Positions 1-10,306 are shown, counted from the stretch's first letter. The stretch is 21,661 nucleotides of DNA from Myxococcales bacterium (GCA_021848865.1 JAJZTO010000004.1:1-21661); one strand, 5' to 3'. The notes: a model not told the origin generated them from the sequence alone. A program made the numbers and translations.

Positions 1-824
1 GATCTGTCCTTCAAGGCCTGGAGCGAGGAGCCCTCCTCGTGGATCTGCCGGTGCAGGGTGCGCACCGAGACGTGGAGGGCCCGCGCCAGCGCCTCGGCGT
101 TGCGCAGCCGCTCGGCGTCGGTGGCGAGCGCCTGGCGCACCCGCTGCACCAGCAGCCGGTCGCGCCGGTAGGGGAGCACGGTGAGGGGCAGGGCGCGCTG
201 CAGCATCGCCTGCAGCGCCCGCTCGTCGCGGTGCAGCGGCAGCGAGAGGTAGCGCGCGTCGAAGCGGAAGCCGGCGCGGGCGGCGCCGAAGGTCGCCGGC
301 CCGGGGAAGAGCAGGGGGTAGACGTCGGCGTGGGGCGGGGCCGGGAAGGGGAAGGCCACCTCGAGGAGGGGGATGCGCGAGTCCACCGCCCAGCAGGCGT
401 ACCCGTGGACGTAGCGGAGCAGGGTGACGAGGCAGAGCTCGCGCTGCGCCCCGAGGCGGCGGTGCTCGGCGATCGACAGCGCGGCGGCGGGGCCGGCCAC
501 CGAGAGCTCCAGCACCGCGTCCTCGGTGAGCAGCCGGTGGTGGCGGCACCAGCGGCGCAGCGCCACGCCCAGGTCGGGGGAGGTGAGCGAGGCGCGGCAC
601 AGCATCCCGTAGCTCCCCCAGGGGAGCCGGCGCGCGAACCAGCCGAGGGCCTCGTCGTCGAGCCGGCGCATCGCCGCCTCGGAGAGCGCCTCCATCTGCG
701 CCGCGGTGATGCGGGCGTCGCGGACCGCCAGCTGGGCCGGCGTGATCCGTGCCTGGCGCAGCGCCGGGCCGGGGTCGGCGCGGGCGCGGGCGAAGGCCCG
801 CACCACGGCGCGGGCGAAGGCCAT
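1..824 (-). CDS. AraC-family transcriptional regulator (partial)
   Basis: The minus-strand frame runs open to the window edge, so the C-terminus is missing. About 274 residues are visible. The first ~190 match the N-terminal ligand-binding domain of AraC regulators of the 'arabinose-binding domain' type (motifs RRLPWGSYGMLCRA and LRRWCRHHRLL). The last ~40 visible residues are the first helix-turn-helix of the AraC DNA-binding domain (LRNAEALARALHVSVRTLHR); the second helix-turn-helix lies outside the window. I chose the ATG at 824. An in-frame GTG at 899 would add a Pro/Ala-rich leader and cannot be excluded. The gene is divergent from liuA, and regulators of this type often sit beside acyl-CoA dehydrogenase genes, so control of the neighbouring leucine/isovalerate operon is likely but inferred. 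The ligand is unknown. Confidence 0.85.
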   Translation of the reverse strand, partial: MAFARAVVRAFARARADPGPALRQARITPAQLAVRDARITAAQMEALSEAAMRRLDDEALGWFARRLPWGSYGMLCRASLTSPDLGVALRRWCRHHRLLTEDAVLELSVAGPAAALSIAEHRRLGAQRELCLVTLLRYVHGYACWAVDSRIPLLEVAFPFPAPPHADVYPLLFPGPATFGAARAGFRFDARYLSLPLHRDERALQAMLQRALPLTVLPYRRDRLLVQRVRQALATDAERLRNAEALARALHVSVRTLHRQIHEEGSSLQALKDR

Positions 825-1001
825 GGGCGTGGCCGCCCGCGCGGCGCCCGGCGCGGGCGGGGAGGGCGGGGCGAGGCCCGGGGGCGGCGTGCGCGGCACG
901 GCCGCAGTCTGGATCGGCTGGCACGATTTGCAACCCTTCTGGCGGTCCCGGGGCCGCCCGCCGGCGTAGGCTCGCCCCCGCCCTTTCCGGAGGAGCGCCC
1001 C

Positions 1002-2174
1002 GTGATCCTACCCAGCCTGAGCTTCGACCTCGGCGAGACCATCGAGATGCTGCGCGCCACGGTGCGCGACTTCGCCGCCCGCGAGATCGCGCCGCGGGCC
1101 GCCGCCATCGACCGGGACAACCTGTTCCCGGCCGACCTGTGGCGCAAGCTCGGCGAGCTCGGGCTCCACGGCATGACCGTGCCCGAGGAGCACGGCGGCA
1201 GCGGGCTCGGCTACCTGGCCCACATGGTGGCGATGGAGGAGATCTCCCGCGCCTCGGCCGCGGTGGGGCTCTCCTACGGCGCCCACTCCAACCTCTGCGT
1301 GAACCAGCTGAACCGGAACGGCGGCGAGGAGCAGAAGCGGCGCTACCTGCCGGGGCTGCTCTCGGGCGAGAAGGTCGGGGCCCTGGCCATCAGCGAGCCC
1401 AACGCCGGCTCCGACGCGGTGGGCATGAAGCTGCGCGCCGACCGCAAGGGGGACCGCTTCGTCCTCAACGGCGCCAAGATGTGGATCACCAACGGCGGCG
1501 ACGCCGACACCATGATCGTCTACGCCAAGACCGATCCCGGCGCCGGGCCGCGCGGCATCACCGCCTTCATCGTCGAGAAGGGCTTCCGCGGGCTCTCGGC
1601 CGGCTCCAAGCTCGACAAGCTCGGCATGCGCGGCTCCAACACCTACCCGATCTTCTTCGAGGACTGCGAGGTCCCGGAGGAGAACGTGCTCGGCCGGGTC
1701 GGCGGCGGGGTGCAGGTGCTGATGTCGGGGCTGGACTACGAGCGGGCGGTGCTCTCCGCCGGCCCCATCGGCATCATGGCCGCCTGCATGGACGTGGTCC
1801 TGCCCTACGTGCACGAGCGCAAGCAGTTCGGCCAGGCCATCGGCGAGTTCCAGCTCATCCAGGGGAAGCTGGCCGACATGTACGCCACCTGGTCGGCCTG
1901 CCGGGCCTACGTCTACGCGGTGGGCCGGGCCTGCGACCGCGTTGACCACGAGCGCACGCTGAGCAAGGATGCCGCCGGCGCCATCCTCTACGCGGCCGAG
2001 AAGGCCACCTGGATGGCCGGCGAGGCGATCCAGGTGCTGGGCGGCAACGGCTACATCAACGAGTACCCGGCGGGGCGCCTCTGGCGCGACGCCAAGCTCT
2101 ACGAGATCGGCGCCGGCACCTCCGAGATCCGCCGGACGCTCATCGGCAAGCAGCTCTTCTCCCTGACGGCGTGA
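1002..2174 (+). CDS. liuA: isovaleryl-CoA dehydrogenase
   Basis: This 390-residue FAD flavoprotein of the acyl-CoA dehydrogenase family should oxidise isovaleryl-CoA to 3-methylcrotonyl-CoA in leucine breakdown, passing electrons to ETF. Family signatures are AISEPNAGSDAVGMK, KMWITNGGDAD and QVLGGNGYINEYPAGR. The isovaleryl subtype is supported by the catalytic base: the Glu usually found in the C-terminal loop of other acyl-CoA dehydrogenases is replaced here (LYEIGAGTSEIRR), while Glu247 in GLDYERAVL sits where human isovaleryl-CoA dehydrogenase has its catalytic Glu254. The GTG start is preceded by GGAGG about 8 nt upstream. The two carboxylase genes follow at once, giving the first two steps of the pathway. 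The hydratase (liuC) and HMG-CoA lyase (liuE) are not in this window. Confidence 0.93.
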   Translation: MILPSLSFDLGETIEMLRATVRDFAAREIAPRAAAIDRDNLFPADLWRKLGELGLHGMTVPEEHGGSGLGYLAHMVAMEEISRASAAVGLSYGAHSNLCVNQLNRNGGEEQKRRYLPGLLSGEKVGALAISEPNAGSDAVGMKLRADRKGDRFVLNGAKMWITNGGDADTMIVYAKTDPGAGPRGITAFIVEKGFRGLSAGSKLDKLGMRGSNTYPIFFEDCEVPEENVLGRVGGGVQVLMSGLDYERAVLSAGPIGIMAACMDVVLPYVHERKQFGQAIGEFQLIQGKLADMYATWSACRAYVYAVGRACDRVDHERTLSKDAAGAILYAAEKATWMAGEAIQVLGGNGYINEYPAGRLWRDAKLYEIGAGTSEIRRTLIGKQLFSLTA

Positions 2175-2202
2175 CGGCCCGCGCCGGCGCGGCGGCCCAC
2201 CC

Positions 2203-3810
2203 ATGCAAGCCCTCCCATCGCAGATCGACACCCGCTCGGAGGAGTTCCGCGCCAACGCCCGCGCCATGCGCGCGCTGGTGGAGGAGCTGCGCGCCCGGTC
2301 GGCGCAGGTGGCCCTCGGCGGCGACGAGGCGGCGCGGGCCAAGCACGTGGCACGCGGCAAGCTCCTCCCCCGCGACCGGGTCCACCACCTGCTGGACCCG
2401 GGCACGCCCTTCCTGGAGGTGGGCCAGCTCGCCGCCTGGGACGTGTACGACGGCGAGGCCCCGTCGGCGGGCCTGATCACCGGCGTCGGGCGGGTCCAGG
2501 GCGTCGAGTGCATGATCGTGGCCAACGACGCCACGGTGAAGGGCGGCAGCTACTACCCGCTGACGGTGAAGAAGCACCTGCGGGCGCAGGAGATCGCCGC
2601 GCAGAACCACCTGCCCTGCATCTACCTGGTGGACTCGGGCGGCGCCAACCTGCCGCGCCAGGACGAGGTCTTCCCCGACCGCGACCACTTCGGCCGCATC
2701 TTCTACAACCAGGCCAACCTGAGCGCGCAGGGCATCCCGCAGATCGCCGTGGTGATGGGCTCCTGCACCGCCGGCGGCGCCTACGTGCCGGCGATGAGCG
2801 ACGAGACCGTCATCGTCCGCAACCAGGGGACCATCTTCCTGGGGGGGCCGCCGCTGGTGAAGGCCGCCACCGGCGAGGTGGTGAGCGCCGAGGAGCTGGG
2901 CGGCGGCGACGTCCACACCCGGCTCTCGGGCGTGGCCGACCACCTGGCGGAGAGCGACAGCCACGCGCTCTTCGTCGCCCGCCGCATCGTCGCCAACCTG
3001 AACCGGCGCAAGCCGGTGACGGTGACGCTGGAGGACGCCGAGGAGCCGCTCCACGATCCGGAGGAGCTCTACGGCGTCGTCCCCCACGACACCCGCAAGC
3101 CCTACGACGTCCGCGAGGTCGTCGCCCGGGTGGTGGACGGCTCGCGCTTCGACTAGTTCAAGGCCCGCTACGGCCCGACGCTGGTCACCGGCTTCGCCCG
3201 GCTCCACGGCATGCCGCTGGGGATCGTCGCCAACAACGGCATCCTCTTCGGCGAGTCGGCGCAGAAGGGGGCCCACTTCATCGAGCTCTGCGCGCTGCGC
3301 GGCATCCCGCTGCTCTTCCTCCAGAACATCACCGGGTTCATGGTGGGCCGGAAGTACGAGAACACCGGCATCGCCAAGGACGGCGCCAAGATGGTGACGG
3401 CGGTGGCGACCGCGCAGGTGCCCAAGCTCACGCTGATCATCGGGGGCTCGCACGGCGCCGGGAACTACGGGATGTGCGGCCGGGCCTACTCGCCCCGCTT
3501 CCTCTGGATGTGGCCCAACGCCCGCATCTCGGTGATGGGCGGCGAGCAGGCGGCCAACGTCCTCGCCACGGTGCGGCGGGACGGCATCGAGGCCAAGGGC
3601 GGCAAGTGGCCGGCCGAGGAGGAGGCCCGCTTCAAGGCGCCCATCCGCGAGCAGTACGAGCGGCAGGGCAGCCCCTACTACGCCACCGCCCGGCTCTGGG
3701 ACGACGGCGTCATCGACCCGGCCCAGACCCGCCGGGTGCTGGCGCTCTCGCTCTCGGCGGCGCTGAACGCCCCCATCGTCCCGACCCGGTTCGGCCTGTT
3801 CCGCATGTGA
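2203..3810 (+). pseudogene. liuB: 3-methylcrotonyl-CoA carboxylase, carboxyltransferase subunit, interrupted by an in-frame TAG
   Basis: The full frame is 536 codons, the usual size of the MCC beta subunit, which moves carboxyl from biotin to 3-methylcrotonyl-CoA. Codon 318 (3154-3156) is TAG. The context reads DGSRFD-stop-FKARYG; family members have Glu here, so a single G-to-T change of GAG explains it. Both halves look intact: the first has the oxyanion-type GSCTAGGAYVPAMSDE motif, the second has NITGFMVGRKYENTG, GGSHGAGNYGMCGRAYSP and NARISVMGGEQAANVL. No frameshift or second stop is seen. Without suppression the product is a 317-residue fragment. Restart at the in-frame ATG 3211 would give a separate 199-residue C-terminal piece. 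At least five other genes here end in TAG, so the codon is not generally reassigned. It may be a recent mutation or a sequencing error. The gene starts 28 nt after liuA. Confidence 0.88.
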
Positions 3811-3821
3811 GGGGTGCCGGC

Positions 3822-5822
<2,001 letters not shown>

Positions 5823-5866
5823 GGCGGCGCCCCAACCGGCCCGGGCGCCCGCGCCCCCCCGTCTGC

Positions 5867-5872
5867 TACGCT
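5867..5872 (+). promoter_or_regulatory. candidate -10 box for the carbonic anhydrase gene
   Basis: TACGCT ends 7 nt before the ATG at 5880, so a start site at the usual distance would give a leaderless or nearly leaderless mRNA. No convincing -35 hexamer or ribosome binding site is visible. The element is weak, and readthrough from liuD is equally possible. Confidence 0.35.
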
Positions 5873-5879
5873 CGCGGGC

Positions 5880-6524
5880 ATGGGAACGGACGGCTACCGG
5901 CGGCTCCTCGCCGCCAACGAGCGCTGGGTGGCGGAGCGGCTGGCCGAGCGCCCCGACTACTTCGCCCGGATGGAGGCGGGGCAGGATCCCGAGTTCGTCT
6001 GGATCGGCTGCTCCGACAGCCGGGTCCCGGCCGAGACCCTGACCGGCTGCCAGCCCGGGGAGCTCTTCGTCCACCGCAACGTCGCCAACCAGGTGGTGCA
6101 CACCGACCTGAACATGCTCACCGTGCTGTACTACGCGGTGCAGCAGCTCCGGGTGCGCCACATCATCGTCTGCGGCCACTACGGCTGCGGCGGCGTGAAG
6201 GCGGCGATGTCGCGCCGGGACTTCGGCCTCATCAACCGCTGGCTGCAGAACATCAAGGACTGCGCCGAGCGCCACCAGGCGGAGCTCACGGCCCTGCCCG
6301 ACGAGGAGGCGCGCTCGCGGCGCCTGGTGGAGGTGAACGTCGTCGAGCAGGTGGAGCACCTCGCCAAGACCTCGGTGATCCAGCGGGCCTGGAAGGCGGA
6401 GGGGCGCCCCTGGCTGCACGGCTGGGTCTACGACCTCGCCACCGGCCGGTTGAGGGAGCTGGTGCGGCGGACGCCCGAGGACCTGCCGCACCCGGTCCAC
6501 CGCTACGATCTCGACGAGGGCTGA
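5880..6524 (+). CDS. can: beta-class carbonic anhydrase
   Basis: A 214-residue beta-carbonic anhydrase interconverting CO2 and bicarbonate in the cytoplasm. The zinc ligands are visible as Cys44 (GCSDSR), His100 and Cys103 (CGHYGCGG), with the catalytic Asp46-Arg48 pair. Length and motifs match the E. coli Can type. It begins 57 nt after liuD, whose biotin carboxylase consumes bicarbonate, so co-expression would be sensible; this functional link is inference. The ATG at 5880 has no good Shine-Dalgarno sequence and lies just after a -10-like box. A short GC hairpin followed by TTT lies about 40 nt past the stop. Confidence 0.95.
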   Translation: MGTDGYRRLLAANERWVAERLAERPDYFARMEAGQDPEFVWIGCSDSRVPAETLTGCQPGELFVHRNVANQVVHTDLNMLTVLYYAVQQLRVRHIIVCGHYGCGGVKAAMSRRDFGLINRWLQNIKDCAERHQAELTALPDEEARSRRLVEVNVVEQVEHLAKTSVIQRAWKAEGRPWLHGWVYDLATGRLRELVRRTPEDLPHPVHRYDLDEG

Positions 6525-6564
6525 GGCCCGGAGCCGCACGCCTCGGTGGCGAGCGGCCGGCCTC

Positions 6565-6582
6565 GGCGCCCTGGGCGCCTTT
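6565..6582 (+). terminator. short GC hairpin followed by TTT, after can
   Basis: GGCGC (6565-6569) pairs with GCGCC (6575-6579), followed by TTT. The stem is only 5 bp but pure GC, and it lies 40 nt after the can stop codon. It is a plausible weak intrinsic terminator. Confidence 0.35.
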
Positions 6583-6709
6583 CCCGCGGCGCGTCATCCG
6601 TCCCGGCGCGGTGCGTCGTCCGAACGCCTCGGTTAACGCATCGCGTCGTGTAGGCCGATATCGCATACCGGGTCTTGCGGTAGCACCCAGAATCCATGGT
6701 CTTTGTCCG

Positions 6710-6748
6710 CTCATCCCGTGATCGGGTGACCCCCAAACATGGGATGAG
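6710..6748 (+). repeat. inverted repeat upstream of the lipoprotein gene
   Basis: CTCATCCCGTG (6710-6720) pairs with CATGGGATGAG (6738-6748): 11 bp with a single G.U pair, around a 17-nt loop that itself contains GGGT/ACCC. It sits about 70 nt before the lipoprotein start, in a stretch visibly lower in GC than the genes around it. It could be a structured leader or a regulator-binding palindrome. No known riboswitch consensus was recognised in 6525-6816. Confidence 0.45.
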
Positions 6749-6816
6749 GCAGGACGTCGCAGTGTCACCTGGCACGACGACGCGTCGCATCAAACGAAGA
6801 CCAGGAGGTAGACAGC

Positions 6817-8178
6817 ATGACGCAGCGCAACAGCACCACGATGCTCCTCGGCGCAGTCGCGGCGGGCCTTGCCCTCGCCGCCTGCGGGTCCCCCGGCCAG
6901 CCCTCGTCCGCGTCCCCGAACGCGGTGTCGGGCACGGCCTCGACCGGCGCCTCCGGCGCCACGGTCACGTTGAAGGACTCCTCGACGCCGGCGAAGGTCG
7001 CGACCGCGACCGCCGCCGCCGACGGGTCGTACGCGGTGGACGTCGGCGGGCTCACCGCCCCCTACGCCATCAGGGCGCAGTGGAAGGGCGCGACCGGGAG
7101 CGGGCGGCTGTACTCCATGGCCACCGGGCCGGGGACCGCCAACGTGAACGTCCTCACCGACGCGGCCTTCGCCGCGGTGAGCGCGTCGGGCGACTCCGAC
7201 GGGGAGTACGACGGCTTCGACGGCAAGGAGGGCCACTCCGCCGCGTCCGGCTTCATGGACGTGATCGAGCAGCTGCAGACCGTGCTGAAGCCGCTCTTCG
7301 ACCTGTACGGCGTCACCAGCCCGCTCGGCGACGACGCCAGCCGCGAGCGCAGCGGCCTCTCGGCGCTGCTCAAGGACGTCCAGATCACCATCTCCGGCGG
7401 CACCGTCACCGTGACCAACCGGGCGACCGGCGGCGTCATCTTCACCGGCCCGCTCGGCGACCTCGCCTCGGGGACCTTCACCCCCGGGAACATGCCGGCC
7501 GGCCCGGGCACCGGCACCCCGCCCGCCGCCTGCACCTCGTTCACCTACTCGACCTGGGGCGCCTGCCAGCCGGACGGCACCCAGACCCGCACCGTCGCCG
7601 GCTCGTCGCCGGCCGGCTGCACCGGCGGCTCGCCGGTCCTGACGCAGGCCTGCACCTACGTCCCGCCGCCGCCGTCGGCCTGCACCTCGTTCACCTACTC
7701 GACCTGGGGCGCCTGCCAGCCGGACGGCACCCAGACCCGCACCGTCCTCGCCTCGTCGCCGGCCGGCTGCACCGGCGGCTCGCCGGTCCTGACGCAGGCC
7801 TGCGCCTACGTCCCGCCGCCGCCCCCGGCCTGCACCTACACCTACTCGGCCTGGAGCACCTGCTCCGCGAGCGGCACCCAGACGCGCACGGTCCTGACGA
7901 CGTCGCCGGCCGGCTGCACCGGGACCCCGGTCCTGTCGCAGGCCTGCACGCCGCCGGCCGCGAACCCGGTGACCCCGGCGATGGTGGTCTCCTCCTGCAC
8001 CTCCTGCCACGGCCTGACCTCCAACACCACGGTGTTCCGGTCGGGCGGATACGCGGTGACCGGGCGCACGGCGTCGCAGTGGCTGACCACCGTGAACAAC
8101 ATGGTCGCGCTCGGCTCCACGCTGGCGCCGGGCACCACCGCGCAGAACTACGCCGACTACCTGGCGAACGTTCCGTAG
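6817..8178 (+). CDS. lipoprotein with thrombospondin-1-like repeats and C-terminal c-type heme motif
   Basis: 453 residues. The signal peptide ends in the lipobox LAAC with Cys23. Gly24-Ser25 follow rather than Asp, so an outer-membrane site is expected. Residues ~35-130 look like a beta-sandwich of the carboxypeptidase-regulatory/Ig type (for example AAADGSYAVDVGGL). Three Cys-rich repeats begin at residues 239, 289 and 339, each with a YSxWxxC...GTQTRTV...PAGCTG core resembling thrombospondin type-1 repeats but with four cysteines. Pro-rich linkers (YVPPPP) separate them. The C-terminal ~65 residues hold a single heme c attachment site, CTSCH at 394-398, and Met429 is a possible distal ligand, so this should be a monoheme surface or periplasmic cytochrome. 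A strong AGGAGGT lies 7 nt before the ATG. The function is unknown. Metal-reducing relatives carry many exported c-cytochromes, which suggests a redox or adhesion-linked role. Confidence 0.85.
   Translation: MTQRNSTTMLLGAVAAGLALAACGSPGQPSSASPNAVSGTASTGASGATVTLKDSSTPAKVATATAAADGSYAVDVGGLTAPYAIRAQWKGATGSGRLYSMATGPGTANVNVLTDAAFAAVSASGDSDGEYDGFDGKEGHSAASGFMDVIEQLQTVLKPLFDLYGVTSPLGDDASRERSGLSALLKDVQITISGGTVTVTNRATGGVIFTGPLGDLASGTFTPGNMPAGPGTGTPPAACTSFTYSTWGACQPDGTQTRTVAGSSPAGCTGGSPVLTQACTYVPPPPSACTSFTYSTWGACQPDGTQTRTVLASSPAGCTGGSPVLTQACAYVPPPPPACTYTYSAWSTCSASGTQTRTVLTTSPAGCTGTPVLSQACTPPAANPVTPAMVVSSCTSCHGLTSNTTVFRSGGYAVTGRTASQWLTTVNNMVALGSTLAPGTTAQNYADYLANVP
7531..7956 (+). repeat. tandem 150-bp repeats inside the lipoprotein gene
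   Basis: Unit 1 (7531-7680) and unit 2 (7681-7830) are 150 bp each and differ at only a handful of positions, mostly in two short patches. Unit 3 (7831 to about 7956) is clearly diverged and shorter. The first 66 bases of units 1 and 2 are identical. The 150-bp period is an exact multiple of three, so gain or loss of a unit keeps the frame. Confidence 0.9.
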
Positions 8179-8202
8179 CGGCCCGGCCTCGCGCCGGCTC
8201 TC

Positions 8203-8241
8203 CGGGGACGTCCCGCGCCCGTGCCGGGCGGGGCGTCCCCG
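8203..8241. terminator. hairpin between convergent genes
   Basis: GGGGACGTCCCGC (8204-8216) pairs with GCGGGGCGTCCCC (8228-8240), 13 bp with one wobble pair, and an extra C-G pair closes the outside. It lies between the convergent lipoprotein and yeiH genes, so it can serve both directions. No U-tract is present. An alternative inner hairpin CGCCCG/CGGGCG (8216-8230) is also possible. Confidence 0.65.
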
Positions 8242-8267
8242 CTCCGTTCCGGCCGCCGCCGCGCCGC

Positions 8268-9218
8268 TCAGACCGAGAGCAGCCCGGTCAGGACCGCCGC
8301 CAGCGTGGCGCCGCTCACCAGGACCCAGAGCGCCAGGCCGAGGGCCAGGGGCCGGACGCCCACCGAGCGCAGCACCGACCGGTCGAGGCCGGAGCCGACC
8401 AGGAACAGGCTGGCCACCAGCCCCTGCTTCCCCACCGCCGCCAGGCCGTGCCAGAGGGAGGCGGCGGCGGGCACGAAGGTGTTCAGGGCGGCCGCGGCGA
8501 TGAAGCCGAGGATGAAGAGGGGGATCTTCACCTTCCGGCCGCCGGGGTTGCGGAGGCTGTAGAGGAGGACCACCGGCGTGATCCAGACGGTCCGGGCCAG
8601 CTTGACGGTGGTGGCGGTGGCGAGCGCCCGCGGCCCGTAGCTGGAGGCGGCCCCCACCACGCTGCTGGTGTCGTGGATGGCGACCCCGGCCCAGAGGCCG
8701 AAGGCGGTCTGGTCCAGGTGGAGGAGCCGGCCGACGGCGGGGAAGAGCAGCAGGGCGACGGCGTTCAGGGTGAAGACCGTCGCCAGGGCGACGGCGATCT
8801 CCTCGGCCCGCGCCTTGATGACCGGCGCCAGCGCGGCGATGGCGCTGCCGCCGCAGATGGCGGTGCCGAAGGAGACGAGCTGCGCGGTGCTGCGCTCGGT
8901 GCCGGTGAGGCGGCCGAGGAGGCGGCCGAGGGCCAGGGTGAGGGCGATGCCGACGGCGGTGAAGAGCAGCGAGTGGCGTCCCACCCGCCAGACCTCGCCG
9001 AGGGAGACGCCGAAGCCCAGGCCCACCACCGACAGCTGCAGCAGGCGCTTGCTCCAGTCCGCCGCCGGCCGGGGCCAGGGGTTGCCGGCGCCGAGCGCGA
9101 AGAGGATCCCCGCGGTCAGGGCCATGGCCGCGCCCACCCAGGGGAGGGCGCAGGCCGCCAGCAGGATCAGGAAGGCCGCCCGGCGCGCCACCGCGCCCCT
9201 CTCCGGTCGCGTCGCCAC
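8268..9218 (-). CDS. yeiH: YeiH/YadS-family inner membrane permease (putative sulfate exporter family)
   Basis: 316 residues with about ten hydrophobic segments. Hallmarks of the 'conserved hypothetical 698' (YeiH) family are present: FGTAICGGSAIAA, FGLWAGVAIHDTSSVVGAA and KLARTVWITP. Databases call the family putative sulfate exporters, but the substrate is poorly established. The start is GTG at 9218, 12 nt after the EmrA-like stop, so it is probably the last gene of the tetR-emrB-emrA transcript. Its stop is close to a strong shared hairpin at 8203-8241. Its role in an efflux operon is not evident from sequence. Confidence 0.85.
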   Translation of the reverse strand: MATRPERGAVARRAAFLILLAACALPWVGAAMALTAGILFALGAGNPWPRPAADWSKRLLQLSVVGLGFGVSLGEVWRVGRHSLLFTAVGIALTLALGRLLGRLTGTERSTAQLVSFGTAICGGSAIAALAPVIKARAEEIAVALATVFTLNAVALLLFPAVGRLLHLDQTAFGLWAGVAIHDTSSVVGAASSYGPRALATATTVKLARTVWITPVVLLYSLRNPGGRKVKIPLFILGFIAAAALNTFVPAAASLWHGLAAVGKQGLVASLFLVGSGLDRSVLRSVGVRPLALGLALWVLVSGATLAAVLTGLLSV

Positions 9219-9230
9219 GGCGCCGCCCGC

Positions 9231-10304
9231 CTACCGGGTGTGGACGGTGACGTAGGCCGAGAGGCCGGCCCGCAGGGCGACGTCGGGGGGCGGCGGCTTC
9301 GCCCAGGCGATGCGCACCGGCACGCGCTCCACCACCTTGACGAAGTTGCCGGAGGCGTTGTCGGCGGGGATGAGCGCGAAGCGGGCGCCGGTCCCGCCGG
9401 AGATGCTCTCCACCACGCCCGGGAAGGTGCGCCCGGCGTAGGCGTCGATCTCGACGTCGGCCCGCTGGCCCGGCCGCATGCGCCCGAGCTGCGTCTCCTT
9501 GAAGTTGGCGACCACGTAGGTCTGGAGCGGCACCAGCTCGCCGAGCGGCTGGCCCGGGGCGATGAGCTGGCCGGGGTGGACGTCGAGCTTGGAGACCTGC
9601 CCGTCGGCGGGCGCGCCGATCCGGGTGTAGGAGAGCTGCAGCCGCGCCAGGTCCAGCTCCGCCTCGGCCGACTTCACGCGGGCGTGGGCGAGCCGGGCCT
9701 GGGCCCGGGCCGCCGTGACCTGGGCCGCGGCGGTCGCCGCGCCGGCGCGGGAGGTGGCGGCCGCGGCGCGGGCGTCGTCGAGGAACTGGTCGGAGATCGA
9801 GCCGCCGGCCTTCAGCTTCTCGGCGCGCTGCAGGTCGAGGGCCGACTTGCCGGACTCGACGTCGGCCTTGGAGGCGGCCGCGGCGGCGGCCGCCACCTGC
9901 GCGTCGGCGGCGGCCGCCTGGGCGCGCGCCGTCGCCAGGTTGGCCTCGGCCTGCGCGGCGCGGGCCGCGTAGTCAGCGTCGTCGACGACCACCAGCAGGT
10001 CGCCCTTCTTCACCACCTGGTTGTCCTGGACCTGCACCGCGGCGATGCGGCCGCCGACCATGGGCGCCACCGGGACCACGTTGGCCTCGACGCGGGCGTC
10101 GTCGGTGCCCTGGTCGAAGCGGCTGAGGTAGGCGCGGAGCCCGAGGCCGGCGGCGGCGGCCACCAGCAGGACGGCCACCGCCGGGAAGATCCACCGGCGC
10201 CGGGACGGGGCCGCGGGCGCCGCGCCCGGGGCGGGCGCGGGCGGGGCCCCGGGGCCCGGGGCGGGGGAGACGGCGACGGCGGCGGGGGAGCTCGGAGGAG
10301 TCAT
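9231..10304 (-). CDS. HlyD/EmrA-type membrane fusion protein
   Basis: 357 residues: a Pro/Ala-rich cytoplasmic N-terminus (1-34), one transmembrane segment (about 38-56), a biotinyl-lipoyl-like domain split around a long Ala-rich coiled-coil hairpin (about 105-220, dominated by Ala, Arg, Gln and Glu), and a C-terminal beta-barrel with YVVANFKETQLGRMRPGQ, typical of EmrA. It should bridge the EmrB-type inner-membrane transporter to an outer-membrane channel of the TolC type; no channel gene is present here. The ATG at 10304 comes 2 nt after the transporter stop, giving tight coupling. The open frame extends well upstream inside emrB, but the ATG at 10304 gives the usual family N-terminus. Confidence 0.9.
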   Translation of the reverse strand: MTPPSSPAAVAVSPAPGPGAPPAPAPGAAPAAPSRRRWIFPAVAVLLVAAAAGLGLRAYLSRFDQGTDDARVEANVVPVAPMVGGRIAAVQVQDNQVVKKGDLLVVVDDADYAARAAQAEANLATARAQAAAADAQVAAAAAAASKADVESGKSALDLQRAEKLKAGGSISDQFLDDARAAAATSRAGAATAAAQVTAARAQARLAHARVKSAEAELDLARLQLSYTRIGAPADGQVSKLDVHPGQLIAPGQPLGELVPLQTYVVANFKETQLGRMRPGQRADVEIDAYAGRTFPGVVESISGGTGARFALIPADNASGNFVKVVERVPVRIAWAKPPPPDVALRAGLSAYVTVHTR

Positions 10305-10306
10305 GG

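Noticed and set aside
918..933. sigma-54-like promoter (TGGCAC followed by TTGCA) upstream of liuA
   Set aside because: The GG to GC distance is 8 nt instead of 10, so it would not fit sigma-54. The patch may still hold a regulator site.
39..1001. long plus-strand open frame running into liuA
   Set aside because: It is the antisense shadow of the AraC gene. The liuA family N-terminus and ribosome binding site place the start at 1002.
3154..3156. amber codon as pyrrolysine or general TAG reassignment
   Set aside because: TAG ends several normal genes here (lipoprotein, emrA-like, nikQ, infA, hydrolase, ferredoxin), and the position is a plain Glu in the family, not a known special residue.
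6768..6790. sigma-54-like TGGCACG upstream of the lipoprotein gene
   Set aside because: The -12 element does not match (CGCG in place of TTGC) and the spacing is off.
8668..9255. plus-strand open frame inside yeiH
   Set aside because: It is antisense to a well-supported membrane protein and has no recognisable motifs.
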